Source of the DNA: Parastagonospora avenae f. sp. tritici 18332-5
Lineage: Eukaryota > Ascomycota > Dothideomycetes > Pleosporales > Phaeosphaeriaceae
Assembly (NCBI GenBank): GCA_022559985.1
Contig: JAFJTR010000059.1
Location: forward strand, 124,001 to 188,000
DNA: 64,000 nucleotides
Direction of reading: 5' to 3'
The translations under genes and the position numbers were made by a program. Below the pieces are notes generated by a model that made no database searches, had not been told where the DNA came from, and saw only the letters and a program-made list of their open reading frames with translations. The number at the start of each line of letters is the position of its first letter. The first letter of the stretch is position 1. Of this stretch, positions 33,099-45,311 are shown one piece after another.

Positions 33099-35086
33099 CT
33101 AGCCCTCGAGGAATGGCAGCATCAGGAACGAAGCCTGGTCCCCGCCCGTATATACAACGTGCTTGCCGACGTTCATATCCAGCGGTGATGTCGGCTCGAG
33201 GCCGTCGAGTTCTGGTAATCTGCAATCGTGCCCGGCGATTATGATGGCGATGCCCTCGCCTGCGCCAAATACCATGCCCAAGGGCCAAATTGGGATTTCT
33301 AGCGCTGTTGTTGTTCCTGGTGTGACGGGCTTACGCACGCGATGCGTGTAGCTTGGATAATCATCCTCGTGCTTCTTTGGCTCTTGAGATATCATATGAG
33401 ACGCTCTCAACGCGCCCGCCGGGCCTTCGTACTTTGCTACGTTGCTGTTGTTGAGTTTGTGGATGGGTACAGGGACTGGGAAGTTGTTGTGCGCGAGCAG
33501 GTTGCCATTGATCCCGATTTTGCGGATTTGCACATGTACATCCAGGTCGTCGTGCGCGGCGCAGGACATGTATAGTTTGGCCCAGGGGAGGCCGGAGAGT
33601 TCGGTGTATGTGGAAAACTTCGTGGTGAAAGTCTAGAAGGAGTCAGTGGGGTTGGATGAGGTAAAAGGAAGAGGGGATAACGCACGATTTGGTCGGTCAG
33701 CGAGTGGCCTTCATAAGTGACTTTGGCAGCGGCACTGGGCTTGTTGGAATCTGGTTTAAGGTCAAGGCTCGAAGCATCGAAGTACAGCTTCTTCAGATAT
33801 GTGCGGGGAAGCGGGAATGTGGTTGAGTTTTCTGGCCGCTCGACGATGGAACGGACGACGCTGCTGACCATTGATAGCAGTGAGAGTCTCAGACGTGGCG
33901 TGTCGTGCCAGCCATTGTCTTTGCCTTTGGCGAAACAATCATAGAATTTCTGGAGGTCGTCCATCTTGTCTTTTTTGTAGACATCGTGCCCTGTGTCGCG
34001 TCAGGTTTGCCAGAACTTGTAGAGCGGATGACGTACATTCTTGGTTGTCGTGGACTCGCAACCATGTCTTTTCAGAATGACCTTTGGCAAAGGAGTCAAA
34101 GGAGCCGAATGAATGTAGACGTGATCTATGTGGTGTCAGTGAAGCATATGTCTGAGTGTGTCGCAGATATCATACGAATAGGATGCTGTCAGGTACATTG
34201 GGATCTTGACGTTCTCTGCATGTATGCGCTTTGTATCCCAATACCCATTGTTCAACGAGCTAGCTTGGAGAGCTTTTCCAATATCTTCGCAACTGTTGTA
34301 GCCAGCCATATTCTCTGCAATCCTTCAGTTCTCATCAGTAATCATACACTCCTGGGAATTACACGAAGACACTCACAGCTGTGTAAACTTGTCTTCCTTC
34401 ACAGTAACGCCGCCTCGACAGAACGTCTGCCTTAACGGATCTGTTGCAGCTTCCCAAGGTGCAATTGCCTTGAGAGCTGGATGTGGACACACACTCGCGT
34501 GATTGATCTGCGATATTGCGAGCCAGGAGTTGCCCATCAGGACAGCAGTACCATCGCACCAGGACTGCTTAGTACACCACTCAATCAGATCATAGATGTC
34601 TTGCGCCTCCTGAGGGCCCCAGAAATGAAGGTTGCCTTCTGAATGCATCGCACCCCGAGCATCAGGATCGACAACACAATAGCCACGCGCGACCCAGTCG
34701 GCAGGATTAGGACCTTCAAAAGTCTCGTAGCCAGAAAGGTCGTTGTAGTCGATTCCAAGCCGGAACGGACCCATGATATCGTAGTTGTAAGGACCAACTC
34801 CGCCGGAGCATTTGCCGTAAGGACTCCAGGCGATCAGAGCGGGTTGTTTGGTTCCGTCTGCAGGTCGGAATACATTTGTGTAGATTTTGACGCCGTCTCG
34901 CATGGGAACTGCGCTGTCGATGTCGAGGATGGTGTCGATAGGGAAAGCACAATAACCTTCGCACAAGACATGTCCGCGGGGAAGATGCCTGGAAACACCG
35001 GGCTGGAAGCCTTCGTAGCGGTAGAAAGGATGTTCCTCAGGTGTGAACTTGAGCGGCTTGAAAGTCATAGTCGGAGCGGAAGACAT
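33099..35086 (-). CDS. CocE/NonD family serine hydrolase (peptidase S15-type)
   Basis: Five exons on the minus strand: 34377-35086, 34176-34322, 34037-34125, 33686-33990 and 33099-33632, giving 594 aa. Introns are 46-54 nt, GT...AG and frame-keeping. The alpha/beta-hydrolase domain contains VPMRDGVKIYTNVFRP, ALIAWSPYGK, the strand-turn GYCVVDPDARG and the nucleophile elbow GNSW (Ser about 187). DHD...H-type acid/base residues follow in later exons. The C-terminal part (SGLPWAKLYMSCAAHDDLDVHV) is the jelly-roll domain of X-Pro dipeptidyl-peptidase/cocaine-esterase proteins. Substrate is unknown: esters, amides or acyl peptides. No signal peptide. It ends 22 bases from the stop of the convergent 2EXR-like gene and lies divergent from the P450 gene. 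Confidence 0.9.
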
Positions 35087-35784
35087 GTTTGTACAATATT
35101 GGGGCAGTTAAAGATGAGAGAACGTTGTATAGGAGTGTCGTGTCTATGAGGCGTGGAGGGGCAAACACTCTTTTTGGTCGAGATTTTCGAAGACGAAGCA
35201 GACTCAACTTATACAGCTCAAGTGTACCAGCGTCGACTTTGTCGAAACTCATAGGTACCATATTATCAATACCTGCTACTTCGGCCGAGTTAAAGTGTGG
35301 GGAGGAAACCTTAGGCCCCACCGCATTCAGGTCGCTTTCATGATGTCAAACTTGCACTTGGACGAGTCAGGTGGGTGTAGGAGCGGAAGCTAATCCACCG
35401 CATATGTAGTCGGAGCGGGTACGAGTGTATTCCGGGAAACTAGATTCCGCGATTCAGAATTTGGATACGTGTGGCCGACTTTTGGTTAGGTGCATCATGT
35501 ACGATCCAGGGTAGTGGCTGTAGTGATGTACGAACCCCCGCTCACCCACATACTAAGTCGTACAACAACGCAAAAGTCGGAACACCGATCAAGACAAGTG
35601 TTAAGCGGCATTTTAGAGTGATAGAACGGTAGCTGTTCGGAGACTACTACACATTATATATTTCAAGTGCTAAGATCTATTTCTGGCGAGGTCCTCGACG
35701 AACACTTTCTTGTTCTTGGTTGTCTCAGACATTCGAACTACAAACCATAAGTATTCTTGACCTTACCTACCATATAATTCATCC
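35087..35784. other. Divergent promoter between hydrolase and P450
   Basis: 700-base upstream region shared by the divergent hydrolase and P450 genes. No ORF with features. A shared regulatory region is possible but no binding site was recognised. Confidence 0.45.
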
Positions 35785-37474
35785 ATGGCTGCAACTCTAC
35801 TCCATCGCGATAGCAAATCGCAATTTGGAGTAGTTGGCTTGGTTGTTTTGCTGAGCGTCTGTTATGTAACCTCCTTTGTAAGATATTGCCCTTGAGTGTT
35901 GAACTCATTGCGCGAACGAAGCTCCAACTAATGCACAGACCTTCAAAGTTAGTACGACGTGTTCTTCTCAGTCCAATCAGAAATGTGCCAGGACCTCTCC
36001 GGGCTCGCCTCTCACAATGGCCCATGATAATCCAGGGTTTGAAGGGCCGCCGGATATACGTCAGTCCTCTGTCCTCGCTAGAAACTTTTAAATCTAACGA
36101 TACATTTCGTACAGGAACTCGAAGGACTCCATCGTAAATATGGACCCATCGTCCGTGTAGGTCCGAATGAAGTCTCCATTGCAGACTGGAGACACATGCG
36201 CGCGATATATAGCAACCCAAAGACCGTCATAAAAGATCCCGCATTTTACGATGGCGTGAGGATGATAGGGAAGCACAATATCTTCCAAATGACGCAAGTG
36301 AAGCCACATTCAGTGGTTTTCCAGTGACTGACAAACCTACAGAAACCCTCTCCAGCATGCAGCACGCCGAAAGCTGAGCAGTCCACCGTACGCGCTCAGC
36401 TCTATTACACGCTTAGACCCTCTGATTCAGAAGAATGCCGATGATCTTGTGAATCGACTAGTTCTGGGCTCAAATTCCTCTGCGTCAGGTACCGTCGATG
36501 CATATGAGTTATGTGCTCTATTCAGCCTCGAGACAATGTGTCAAGCCGCTTTTGCGAAGAACTTTGACAAGGTGGGTGGACCAGAAGGGTCGTTAGAACT
36601 CTTGCGATCTATGGAAGGGAGTGCTCTCCGTTTTTTACCACAGAGCTTGTTTCCATTTCTCGAATCTACTGGACTCGGCACCAAGATACCAGGATTCATA
36701 GGAACTGCCTATCGCAGTCATCAGATCTGGGAACATCAATCGAGAAAAATGGTACATCACTTCCTGGAGAAGTCATCAGCAGACGACAAATACTTGCTAT
36801 CTCCTATTGCCACCGGAGTCGATACCTTTCTTGATCGTCGGCTAAGCCATGAAGAACTCATCGAAGAGGCGATGGGCTACATGTTCGCCGGCAGCGGCAC
36901 CACTTCGTCGACGCTGACCTACCTTTTGTATGCAATTTCGCTTCCTGAGAATCTCGATATTCAAGAGAGATTAAGGGAAGCTGTCGGAGATCTTACTGCA
37001 GACGACGTAACCACCATACGACAAAACCCGTATGTGAATGCAGTCATCAAAGAAACATTCCGGCTCTTCCCAACTATCGTCTCAACACTGCCACGCCTTC
37101 TTCTAGAGCCACTACAACTAGATGAGTATCGACTGCCCGCAGGAACAGTTGTTGGCATGCAAAATTGGTTGCACCACCGAGACCCTGTCGTCTTTCCAAA
37201 CCCCGACCAGTTTTTGCCAGACCGCTGGCTTGCGCCCGACGCCAGTTCTCATGCGATGGAAAGTTCTTTGACCCCATTTAGCATTGGTCGTAGGAATTGT
37301 ATCGGACAGAATCTAGCGTGGGAGGAGCTCTACATCGCAGTGAGCGCGATCATGCGTGCGGGTCTCAAGCTGCGACAAGGTCCAGAGATGCAGCCGTGGG
37401 AAATGGAGATTGTGGATCGATTCAATATCGCTCCCAAAGGAGAAAGACTGATGCTTCATGTAACTAGAGACTAG
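35785..37474 (+). CDS. Cytochrome P450 monooxygenase
   Basis: Four exons: 35785-35877, 35949-36059, 36115-36293 and 36343-37474, giving 504 aa. A membrane anchor (FGVVGLVVLLSVCYV) precedes a Pro-rich hinge (VPGP). Oxygen-binding I-helix AGSGTT is near 310-315. ExxR (KETFR) is at 365-368, and the heme-binding loop FSIGRRNCIG has its Cys near 447, so all hallmark residues are present. Exon 3 to 4 uses a GC...AG intron (GCAAGT at 36294). It restores NPLQHAARRKL, the usual P450 context before the C-helix; reading on instead gives stops. The acceptor of intron 1 (TTCAAAG) was chosen to keep frame. ER-bound; substrate unknown. Neighbouring hydrolase and oxidoreductase genes suggest detoxification or a small metabolite cluster. 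Confidence 0.92.
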
Positions 37475-37542
37475 AACATAGTTCAATGCTCAATGCGCGG
37501 ATCATGCCTCCAAAGAAAACCTTACAGGCTTGCCTGCCACCT

Positions 37543-38856
37543 CTAGAAAATCTGCTTTACCGACGGTGTCTGCTGTGACATGGCGCCTTCTTCTTGTACG
37601 ACGACCTCGGTTGTTTCGATGATCCCTGGGAGCGTTCCGTCCTCAAGTTCCAAAATGGACTGCTCACTCTCATTATCAGGTGGCTCCGCTGAGACTGCGC
37701 TTCTGTTCGAGGCATTCCTGGTCGAGGCCTGGTAGGACCGCCCATGTCGACTCCTTGTCGATTCTCGCATGATTCTCGCAAAGCCATCGGGCACAATTCT
37801 TGACAACAAGCCCAGAATTGAACTGCGAAGAGGAGGAATGTTTGCAATGATGATCCCTACGCATACTTCCTTTATGCTACAAGTGCTAAGGTCGATCGCA
37901 TCCCACATTGGTTCCGTGGACCTCAGGAATACATATGTGACACGTATCTTGGCGATGGAAAGACTCGTGCCGCTGTCAAGAGTAAGCAACCGGACTTCAT
38001 TGATGATGGGAAACCTCACACAAGTGCCATTAAGAACACACATCTAACACCCCACTGAGTTGGCTTGCTCAATTGCACATTTCTCAGGTATACTATTGGC
38101 GCTGCAACATATATCTGGTGAAGTGAGCTTAACAAGCTTGGCTTGCGAGTTTTGATGCTTACCAAATCAGTGAAGATGTTAGAGCCAATTTGCGCATATG
38201 CCATCGCTTCACCGACTACGGCCAGCCAACACACTCCCTGTACGGTGTTGTCCCATCGTGAGTACTGTGAAGCCGCAAATGCAAAAGTCAGTATATTTCC
38301 TGTACGTACACCGCGCTTCTCCGCACTTACATAAGGTCGACAGAATGCGAATTGTAAGATCAACATCATGACAAAGTTGCATAGCACAACGACGACGACG
38401 GAGGTCCAGATGACGAAGCGATAGCTGCGACCAAAGTCCAAAGCCATTAAGTACGCGCAAATCGAAGCCTTGACAAGAAACATCGCGTAGACGTTCAAAC
38501 ATTGTCCGATGAATATGACCCGCAGCTCGGAAGAGGTTCGTCCAGGGACTAGCCACCATGGATCGGCCATCAATCGGCCTTGACCACCATTCGCAGCCAA
38601 AATTGCATAAGGGATGCAGCAAACAAAGTTCAGGATCTATCATGGTTGTCAATTCGACCTCATGATGGAAACACTCATCGTAGCTTACCACACCACCTAG
38701 CATAAACCAATCACTCAATCCCAGCCAAGGGCTTTTTCTGAGTCTTACGACAAAGCGCCATCCTGCCATCAACGTAGAGACTATAGCCATGGCCGTTGCA
38801 CTTCGAATTAGCTCTGCACTTCGATTCGGCCATTCTTTTGGAGGTTCGTCGTTCAT
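37543..38856 (-). CDS. Fungal rhodopsin-domain integral membrane protein (PTH11-like without CFEM)
   Basis: Five exons: 38689-38856, 38331-38636, 38163-38264, 38020-38114 and 37543-37972, giving 366 aa. Introns are 47-66 nt, all GT...AG and frame-keeping. Hydrophobic segments alternate with charged loops in the pattern of the fungal rhodopsin-domain family (about seven helices). Examples are TAMAIVSTLMAGWRFVVRL, DWFMLGG then ILNFVCCIPYAI, VVVVLCNFVMMLILQFAFCRP, and VGEAMAYAQIGSNIFTDL. The cytosolic tail is Ser/Arg-rich. This family is greatly expanded in plant-associated ascomycetes; some members (Pth11) sense host surfaces, most have unknown ligands. The start ATG is at 38856. The gene is convergent with the P450, 68 bases apart. 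Confidence 0.88.
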
Positions 38857-39640
38857 TCTTGCAGTGCGCACAGGTGCAAATTGTTAAAAGATATCCGGAG
38901 GAACACAAAACCTGAGTCAGATGACGACCATGTAAGGACATCTGATCGGATATATAGGACCTTGAAGGCGTCATAAAATTATCAGAACCTCGGAATACCT
39001 CAGGAGCAGCTTGTTCATGATGCGCCTGCATGAGATTAAGCCATAAGCACCCTTGCCGAGATCAGCTGCAAACACACCAAATGCTGCCCCAGTGATGGCG
39101 TGATAGTTTCTGCTTTTTGTAGAGTCACAAGTACATTTTGCGAAACCAGCGGCTCGTTGTTATGTTCTCCATCGTTTTGGTGTCTAACATGGTGGGTAGA
39201 CACACGAGCTTACTGCTACCCGTATCAATTGTCTTTCTATATGAACTTCGAGGCCATGGGTATGGAGAATATCGTCACAAAAGCAATACGAAGGCGCGCC
39301 CAGCGCGATTCACGTTGCTTGAGACGGCAAGACCAAAGGGTCACCCTTACTACATAGATAGCCTTGGAAAGGATGCGGCGCAGCAAGTGCGGTTGGCCAC
39401 TCAGCTTGCAGGGGTTCAAGATCCTGGTCAATCTGGTTGCACCCGGCGATTAAAGACCATCAATGAAAGCTTCGCAGGATGCCACAGCGTATTTTGTGTT
39501 CAAGTGTTCTTTGCTGCACTTCAACTGACTCCACGCATCAATGGATTGATGCTGACTCTAATTTCCGATTCGTACCAATCTCCACATCAAAAGGGACGGC
39601 CCGAGCGGCTGAGATCGATGCTGTTGAATCATCACTAAAG
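38857..39640. other. Intergenic region between rhodopsin-domain gene and GMC relic
   Basis: An open frame at 39138-39638 (plus) has no ATG at its recorded start and no conserved motif. The missing N-terminus of the GMC gene was searched for here and not found. Confidence 0.4.
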
Positions 39641-41475
39641 CCGTTCAATTCCCGGTCCGTTCTTCGGTAATACCGGTAGTAGTCGCGAATCGTCTGACGG
39701 AGGATGCTTCCAGTATTTGAACCAAGCATCTTCCACAGTATAGAAGCTGACGACGATTGATTACAGAAACGGTCCATGTCATTGAGAATGGCATTCTTGA
39801 CAATGGCACGACGTCCAGTATTCCCGGCAATTCAGGAGCTCTCAATCTTGCAGCCATGTACGACATCTACGGCGCGCCTGTCCCGAACCTTGGCAATCAG
39901 ACGTTTCTTTTCACCGTTGGTAACGTGGTCGGAGGCGGCTCCTATGTCAATGGCATGCAATTCGACCGCGGCGCTGACGCGGACTACGATGCATGGGCTG
40001 AGCTCGGTAACGAAGGCTGGGGCTGGAGCGGCTTGCAGCTATACTTCAAGAAGAGTAACGACTTCGATGCGCCGAGCCAGGAAATTACGAAGAAGTTCGG
40101 AATCACTTACGAAGACGACGCCTATGGCGACGGCCCGCTCAAAGTATCGATTCCTGACTACCAGTTCCCAGATACGAAAACCATCTTCCATTCATGGGAC
40201 GAGGTCGACATCCCTCATTCAAAGGAGGGCTTCAATGAGCCAGTGAGTGTGTATTGGTCACCCAACTCGATCAACAAGAAGACGACAACACGTAGCACTT
40301 CGCGTTCTGCGTACTACGACCCTATAGCATCGCGGAAGAACCTGAAACTCTTGACCAATACTCACGTTGACGAAATCACTTTCGAAAAGAACAGGATCGG
40401 TGCATTAGTCGCCGCTGGTGTGAGATACACTCCCAGGCAGATGAACAAGCAGACGGAAGTGTTTGCAGCGAAAGAGGTGATTCTGGCTGCCAGTGGGGTA
40501 TTTACACCACATCTCCTCATGTACTCTGGTACCGGACCAAAAGATGTGCTTGCAGACGCCTGTATAGTCGTGAAGAAGGTAATTCAGGGATTCCCGCCGG
40601 ATCGAGCTCACGCTGACACTGTCTGCAGGATCATCCCGCAGTTGGCTCCAACTTCCAAGATCACGTCGCGAACTACATGAACTTCGACCTCCAAGGGCTC
40701 AACCCTGAGAATCAAGGAGCTCTCAACACTAACAGCACCTTCAATCAGACCTTTTACGATGAATACCTCAAAGATCGCAGCGGCCCATACTCTGTCGGCA
40801 AAGCACAAGGCCTGGTTTTTATTGCGCTTAAGCACTTCGACTCGGCCTTCAAGCAGACAGTATCCAAAATCCGATCGCAAGTCGCAACCAACTTCCTACC
40901 ACCTCGTTACTCCAGCAACAAGAGTCTACTCGCTGGACTCGAAAAGCAGCGCGAAATTCTCGCGCATCAAGTTTCCGAGGCTGATGCCGCGTTGGGCGAG
41001 CTTGTGATCTATCGCAAACAACAAGCCACTCTCGCGCGGCACTATCATGCTTAACAACACACATCCTGAAGCTTACCCTATTGTGCAGTGGAACACTTTC
41101 CAGAACCCGATCGATGCCGGTGTCATGGTTGCGCTCACGAAGTTCAATCGAAAGCACTGGGCGAGTAAAGAGTTGGCTATGTACAAGCCTGTTAAGACGG
41201 CGCCTGGTCCTCAGTACCCAACTGATGAGGAGACCATACAGGGTAGTATTGAGCAGGGAACACTTCAGCCTACCTTCGCGCACCCTAGCGGGGGATGCAG
41301 CATGATGCCAGAGCGCTTGGGCGGCTGCGTGAGTAATGAGTTGTTGGTGTACGGTGTCCACAAGTTGAGCATTGTAGATGCTAGCATTATACCTGTGATT
41401 CCGGCTGCGCATTTGCAAGCCACCACGTATGCAATCGCCGAGAAGGCGGCGGATATCATCAAGAAGAGAGCTTGA
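39641..41475 (+). pseudogene. Broken GMC oxidoreductase (choline dehydrogenase/aryl-alcohol oxidase-like)
   Basis: FAD-dependent alcohol oxidoreductase family, but damaged. Clear family segments are present: VVANRLTED (39683-39710), then after a good intron (39713-39766) KTVHVIENG, GNVVGGGSYVNGM, and GNEGWGWSGLQLYFKKS. EVILAASGVFTP follows. After a second intron (40579-40628) come VGSNFQDH, PLSRGTIML, and the C-terminal AHPSGGCSM...GVHKLSIVDASIIP. The FAD-binding GxGxxG start is missing or scrambled: only GNTGS in another frame is seen near 39667-39681, and no ATG leads into it. Around 41013 one extra base shifts the frame (the first reading stops at 41054). Removing one base would rejoin the two halves. 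An intact gene with unknown further introns is unlikely but not excluded. Confidence 0.8.
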
Positions 41476-42103
41476 GAACGACGTTGTAAGATTTTGCTTG
41501 GAGATCTTGGAAGGAGCAACACCACCATCGTCCCGTTGGACATAGGTTGAAGGGAAGTATTAGCACCGGATCGGGGAGAAGCGAATCCAGAGGGCTAGAC
41601 TGCAGCGTGAAGGCAGGACAACCACAGAAGAATTCTGGAACATCTCTTCAGCAATCAGAGACGGCCCTAGCGTATCGAATGTGAGGTCCCACTTCGCAAA
41701 ATGCTCGCACAGATTCATTCGTGCAACTCCTTGTCATATGGCCTGATAACTTCAGCAGGTTAACCGTCATGAAATGTACTGAAGTCATACTAGATGCGAG
41801 TGAAGTCAACTGACTATCAGTGGAACAACATAATGTGAATTGTATTGCAAATCAAAGTAATACCAGGATGATTGAGATACACGGCTTCTGGGCGATAGAA
41901 TAGCTGGCAAGTGTGGTGTTTCAGCCTTGCTGCATGTCATATCAGCTGCTCTTGTTAGCTCTGTCGCCACAGCCACAGCCTGCAACACTGACAGGCAGCT
42001 ACACTCTTCACTCCTCTCAACCACAAACAAAATACACTTGCTTTTCGAGCTTCTGGGGTTCACAGTCAGATTCCACGGTGCGCGTTTTTGTTCCAGTCAT
42101 GCA
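41476..42103. other. Intergenic region
   Basis: 3' flank of the GMC relic and upstream DNA of the HET gene. No feature was seen. Confidence 0.4.
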
Positions 42104-44513
42104 ATGGTGGCACACGACCCGTATTTCGACCTACAGCCTTACACGGCGACACAGGCTGATGCAGCGTCACATCCTATCTCAACAGAACAGGCTGAAAGGA
42201 CAACAATTTTGGATGCGGTAACGCAAATTTACAATGACCTGCGTGTCTCCGAGAACTGCATTCGCCTACTCCGAGTTCGTGCGCGCGATGAGACCACCAC
42301 CGACGACGCGCCTCTGGACTGCCGTCTGTACGTGGCAGACCTCAGCTCCGAACCATCTTACACGGCCTTATCGTATGTATGGGGAAAAGGCATATCGTTC
42401 GGCAAATATATCCTGTGTAACGGCATTGCCTTACCTGTCACGAACAATTGTCACTCAGCCTTGCAACACTTGCTCGCCGCGAATGGAACCTTCGAAATCT
42501 GGATAGACGCAATATGCATCAATCAGACAAATCAAGACGAAAAGATGCACCAGATCAATCTTATGGGTGATATATTTTCGCAAGCTAGAATCACGTATAT
42601 CTGGCTGGGCTTAGGTAATGCTGCAACCAGTTCTGTTGTCAGCTTTCTCAAAAGAGCAGGGTTCCTTGAAAGTTTCTTCGAAGACTGTCGCGGTTCTAGA
42701 GTATTTCCTTTTCCTTGTACCACGTAGCAACAGTTTCATGTCTCCACTGCTGTACCACACAGTCCACAACCTCTCTGTTTACTGCGCAGAACACACAATC
42801 TCTGATCTACTATATATACTGCTTATAGCTACATACAATAACAACTCAGTTCAATCCTTCAATTCTTCTGCATATGCGCGTTTTCCACACCGCGACAAAG
42901 ACAGTGTTACTAGAAAGGATAGGTCGAAAAGGCCCGGTGTTTGAGTGCCTCATTCCTATACTGGAAGGGTCGCTGGGGCCTAGGAACAAGCATGGTACCA
43001 CACGATGCTAAACCCCGTGAGTTACTCTTCACCGACGCTGCGATTGAAGTATCTGACAGCTACTTGGGGACCAGGTTCTTTCGTTGGTATCCACTGGAAG
43101 AGGCGACTAGAAGATAATGAATGCACGTATGATGAGCTAGACAGTTTCTTCGACTGTGCGTGGATAACGCGGATCTGGACATGGCAGGAAATCATTCTGT
43201 CACCAAATCCCATCGTAGTGTGTGGGAATGACCATATATCCTGGGAACGGCTTGGATACAGTGTCATGTTCCTTGCCAACATCCATGTATACTCTCCCTC
43301 TCGTCGCTACCATGGATTACCCCGATCATCCTCACTTTCCCCTTGGGTAGACACGTTCTCTGCCCGAGGATTGTATCGAGCAAGTCACCCTGCAAGCACC
43401 GCCAAATACGAATCAGAAATACTCAATTACTGGAAATTTTGTCACCTCATCCAAACAAACAATGTTGCAGTCGTTCTAATGAGCTGGGTTTGGGGGCTGC
43501 GCGCAACGCTAGTACTTGTGATCACGTCATTCACTCCAAGTTCTTTGCTTATGCCTCTCCTAATAGGGGTTGCTTTGGGCCTCTGCTCAATTCAATCGGG
43601 AGTGTTCAACGATCCACGCTATTTTTGGAGACTCAGAGGGGCCCCTGCGAAAATAGAACGTCATGTTCGAAGCAGCCTACAAGAGAAGATGCTGGAGATT
43701 CTTAGCTCCCGCAACTCAACAGAACCCAGGGATATGAGCTTTGGTCTCCACTCCGTTCTCCAGCGGCTGCCCGGACATATCAGTCTACCAGTCGTCAGTC
43801 AAAACATCTCATTGCCAAACGTGTACCTGCAGCTCACCGAATTCTTGCTCCATAACTCAAAGTCGCTTCAAGTCTTGACCTTGGCAACACGGCATCGCTG
43901 CCAGGGTGCGGCGAGCTGGGTCCCTGATTACTCGAAGATCGGTGGTGCCGAGCCTATTGACGCTGGGTCGGACTTCAACACTTCCTACAAAGATGCAGAT
44001 CGCTTGGCGAAGACAGTTCTTCGGAACGAAGTTGACATGCTTTCAATCTGCGAGGCAGTGTGTGGAACCAAGCTTCCATTCAGATATCATCGAGACAACG
44101 ACAAGATACTCGTCAAAGGAATTACTATTGGTCGCGTCAGTGTCGTTACCAGGGCATCTGTTGTTGGACAACACTCCCGAATCGGAACGGTTTTATACGA
44201 AGGCTACGCCTTCGACAACTGTATGATTGGCGACACTTTGGTCCTCATTGCTGGTTTCCATCGTGTGTTAGTCGTCAGAAAGGAAGAAAACTGCGTCAAG
44301 ATCGTCGGAGCTGCGAGCCTCAAGCGGAAAACGAAAAGTATAAGCTCGTTCCGGCACGATGTATGGAGAACAAATCACTATATCGAATACGGCAGGACGT
44401 GGCGTGCTCACGAAAAGAAGAGAAAAGAGAATTGGAAGAGAGAGCACGGCTGGACTGATTCAGATGCTGAGCCTCATCCTTCGACATATCTACAAGACAT
44501 TCTTATATCGTAG
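42104..44513 (+). CDS. HET-domain (heterokaryon incompatibility) protein, middle structure unresolved
   Basis: Start ATG 42104 (MVAHDPYFDLQP). The first part contains the two HET signatures: YTALSYVWG, and IWIDAICINQ with MGDIFSQARITYIWLG. This frame stops at 42726. A second open frame (43005-44513) in another phase continues with HET-type sequence: AWITRIWTWQEIILS, then a hydrophobic stretch (VWGLRATLVLVITSFTPSSLL), SWVPDYSK, and GDTLVLIAGFHRVLVVR. The two parts surely belong to one gene family member. The 300 bases between hold stops in all frames and several possible splice sites, so they may be an intron of unusual length or an insertion. HET proteins trigger cell death after fusion of unlike hyphae. 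No partner domain (NACHT, patatin) is adjacent. Confidence 0.7.
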
Positions 44514-45311
44514 GTTCCGAGCCTCGCAATAGTCCTTCAAAAAATCCAATCTGAGGAGTCTCTAGGTGCATACGGACATCAACTTCATAAACCCTCAACT
44601 CTCTTCTTTAGTTGTTCCTTCCAATGTACTTGTTGGTTGGCTTTGCACTAAGTGCGAAAAGGGAAATAACGATAACTAGGAATGCATTCGGTTCGGTGAT
44701 TGTTCTGATTGAATGATGTGTTACTACGTGAGGGTGCTACAGAGGTGTATCTGATCTGAGACGAGTAGAGCCGAAGTAGGATCGAGTCGGCTATTTAGGC
44801 ATCGTTGAGCAGCTGACGCACCTACCGATACTCACGACCCGACAGTACTATTAATTATTTCGCATTCTTACAGTATTCATGAATTGCTACCTGACAGCGT
44901 TGTTTTAACAGCTGAGATGCAAAATATTAGTAACACTGATGAGCCTATAAACACCACCTACGATCCATTGAGAAAGATTGGCAACAGCAGTGTGGCAACA
45001 CACAATAGGGATATCAGCAGAAGCTCAGACCGACAGTTCTACCAAGCGTGCAATGAAACTAACAAATGAGACCGGCCATCAGAACCAGCTAATATTGGTG
45101 TGATGCGCGAAGGCTGACGACGCTATCAGATAACAGCCTTTCAGACAAGCGAAGGCGTAAGTATTGCTGCGCCGCAGCCTCACTTTAATTTGCGAACTGA
45201 CTTCGTTTTCTTTCATCAATCCCCATACCTTCAGTGTATCTCACCAGTCAGCTGTGTTCAAATTTCTCTTCTTTTTCAAGGCTAGATTGAAACCCAGTCG
45301 TTGATCCATGC
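44514..45311. other. AT-rich intergenic region with a short possible ORF
   Basis: A plus-strand frame at 44917-45069 begins with ATG (MQNISNTDEPINTTY) and is Asn/Ser/Thr-rich. Its composition is similar to that of the repeat ORF downstream. It may be an exon of the same locus or noise. Confidence 0.35.

Noticed and set aside
39138..39638. 166-codon open frame considered as the N-terminus of the GMC gene
   Set aside because: It has no FAD-binding motif and cannot be spliced into the GMC frame with a recognisable product.
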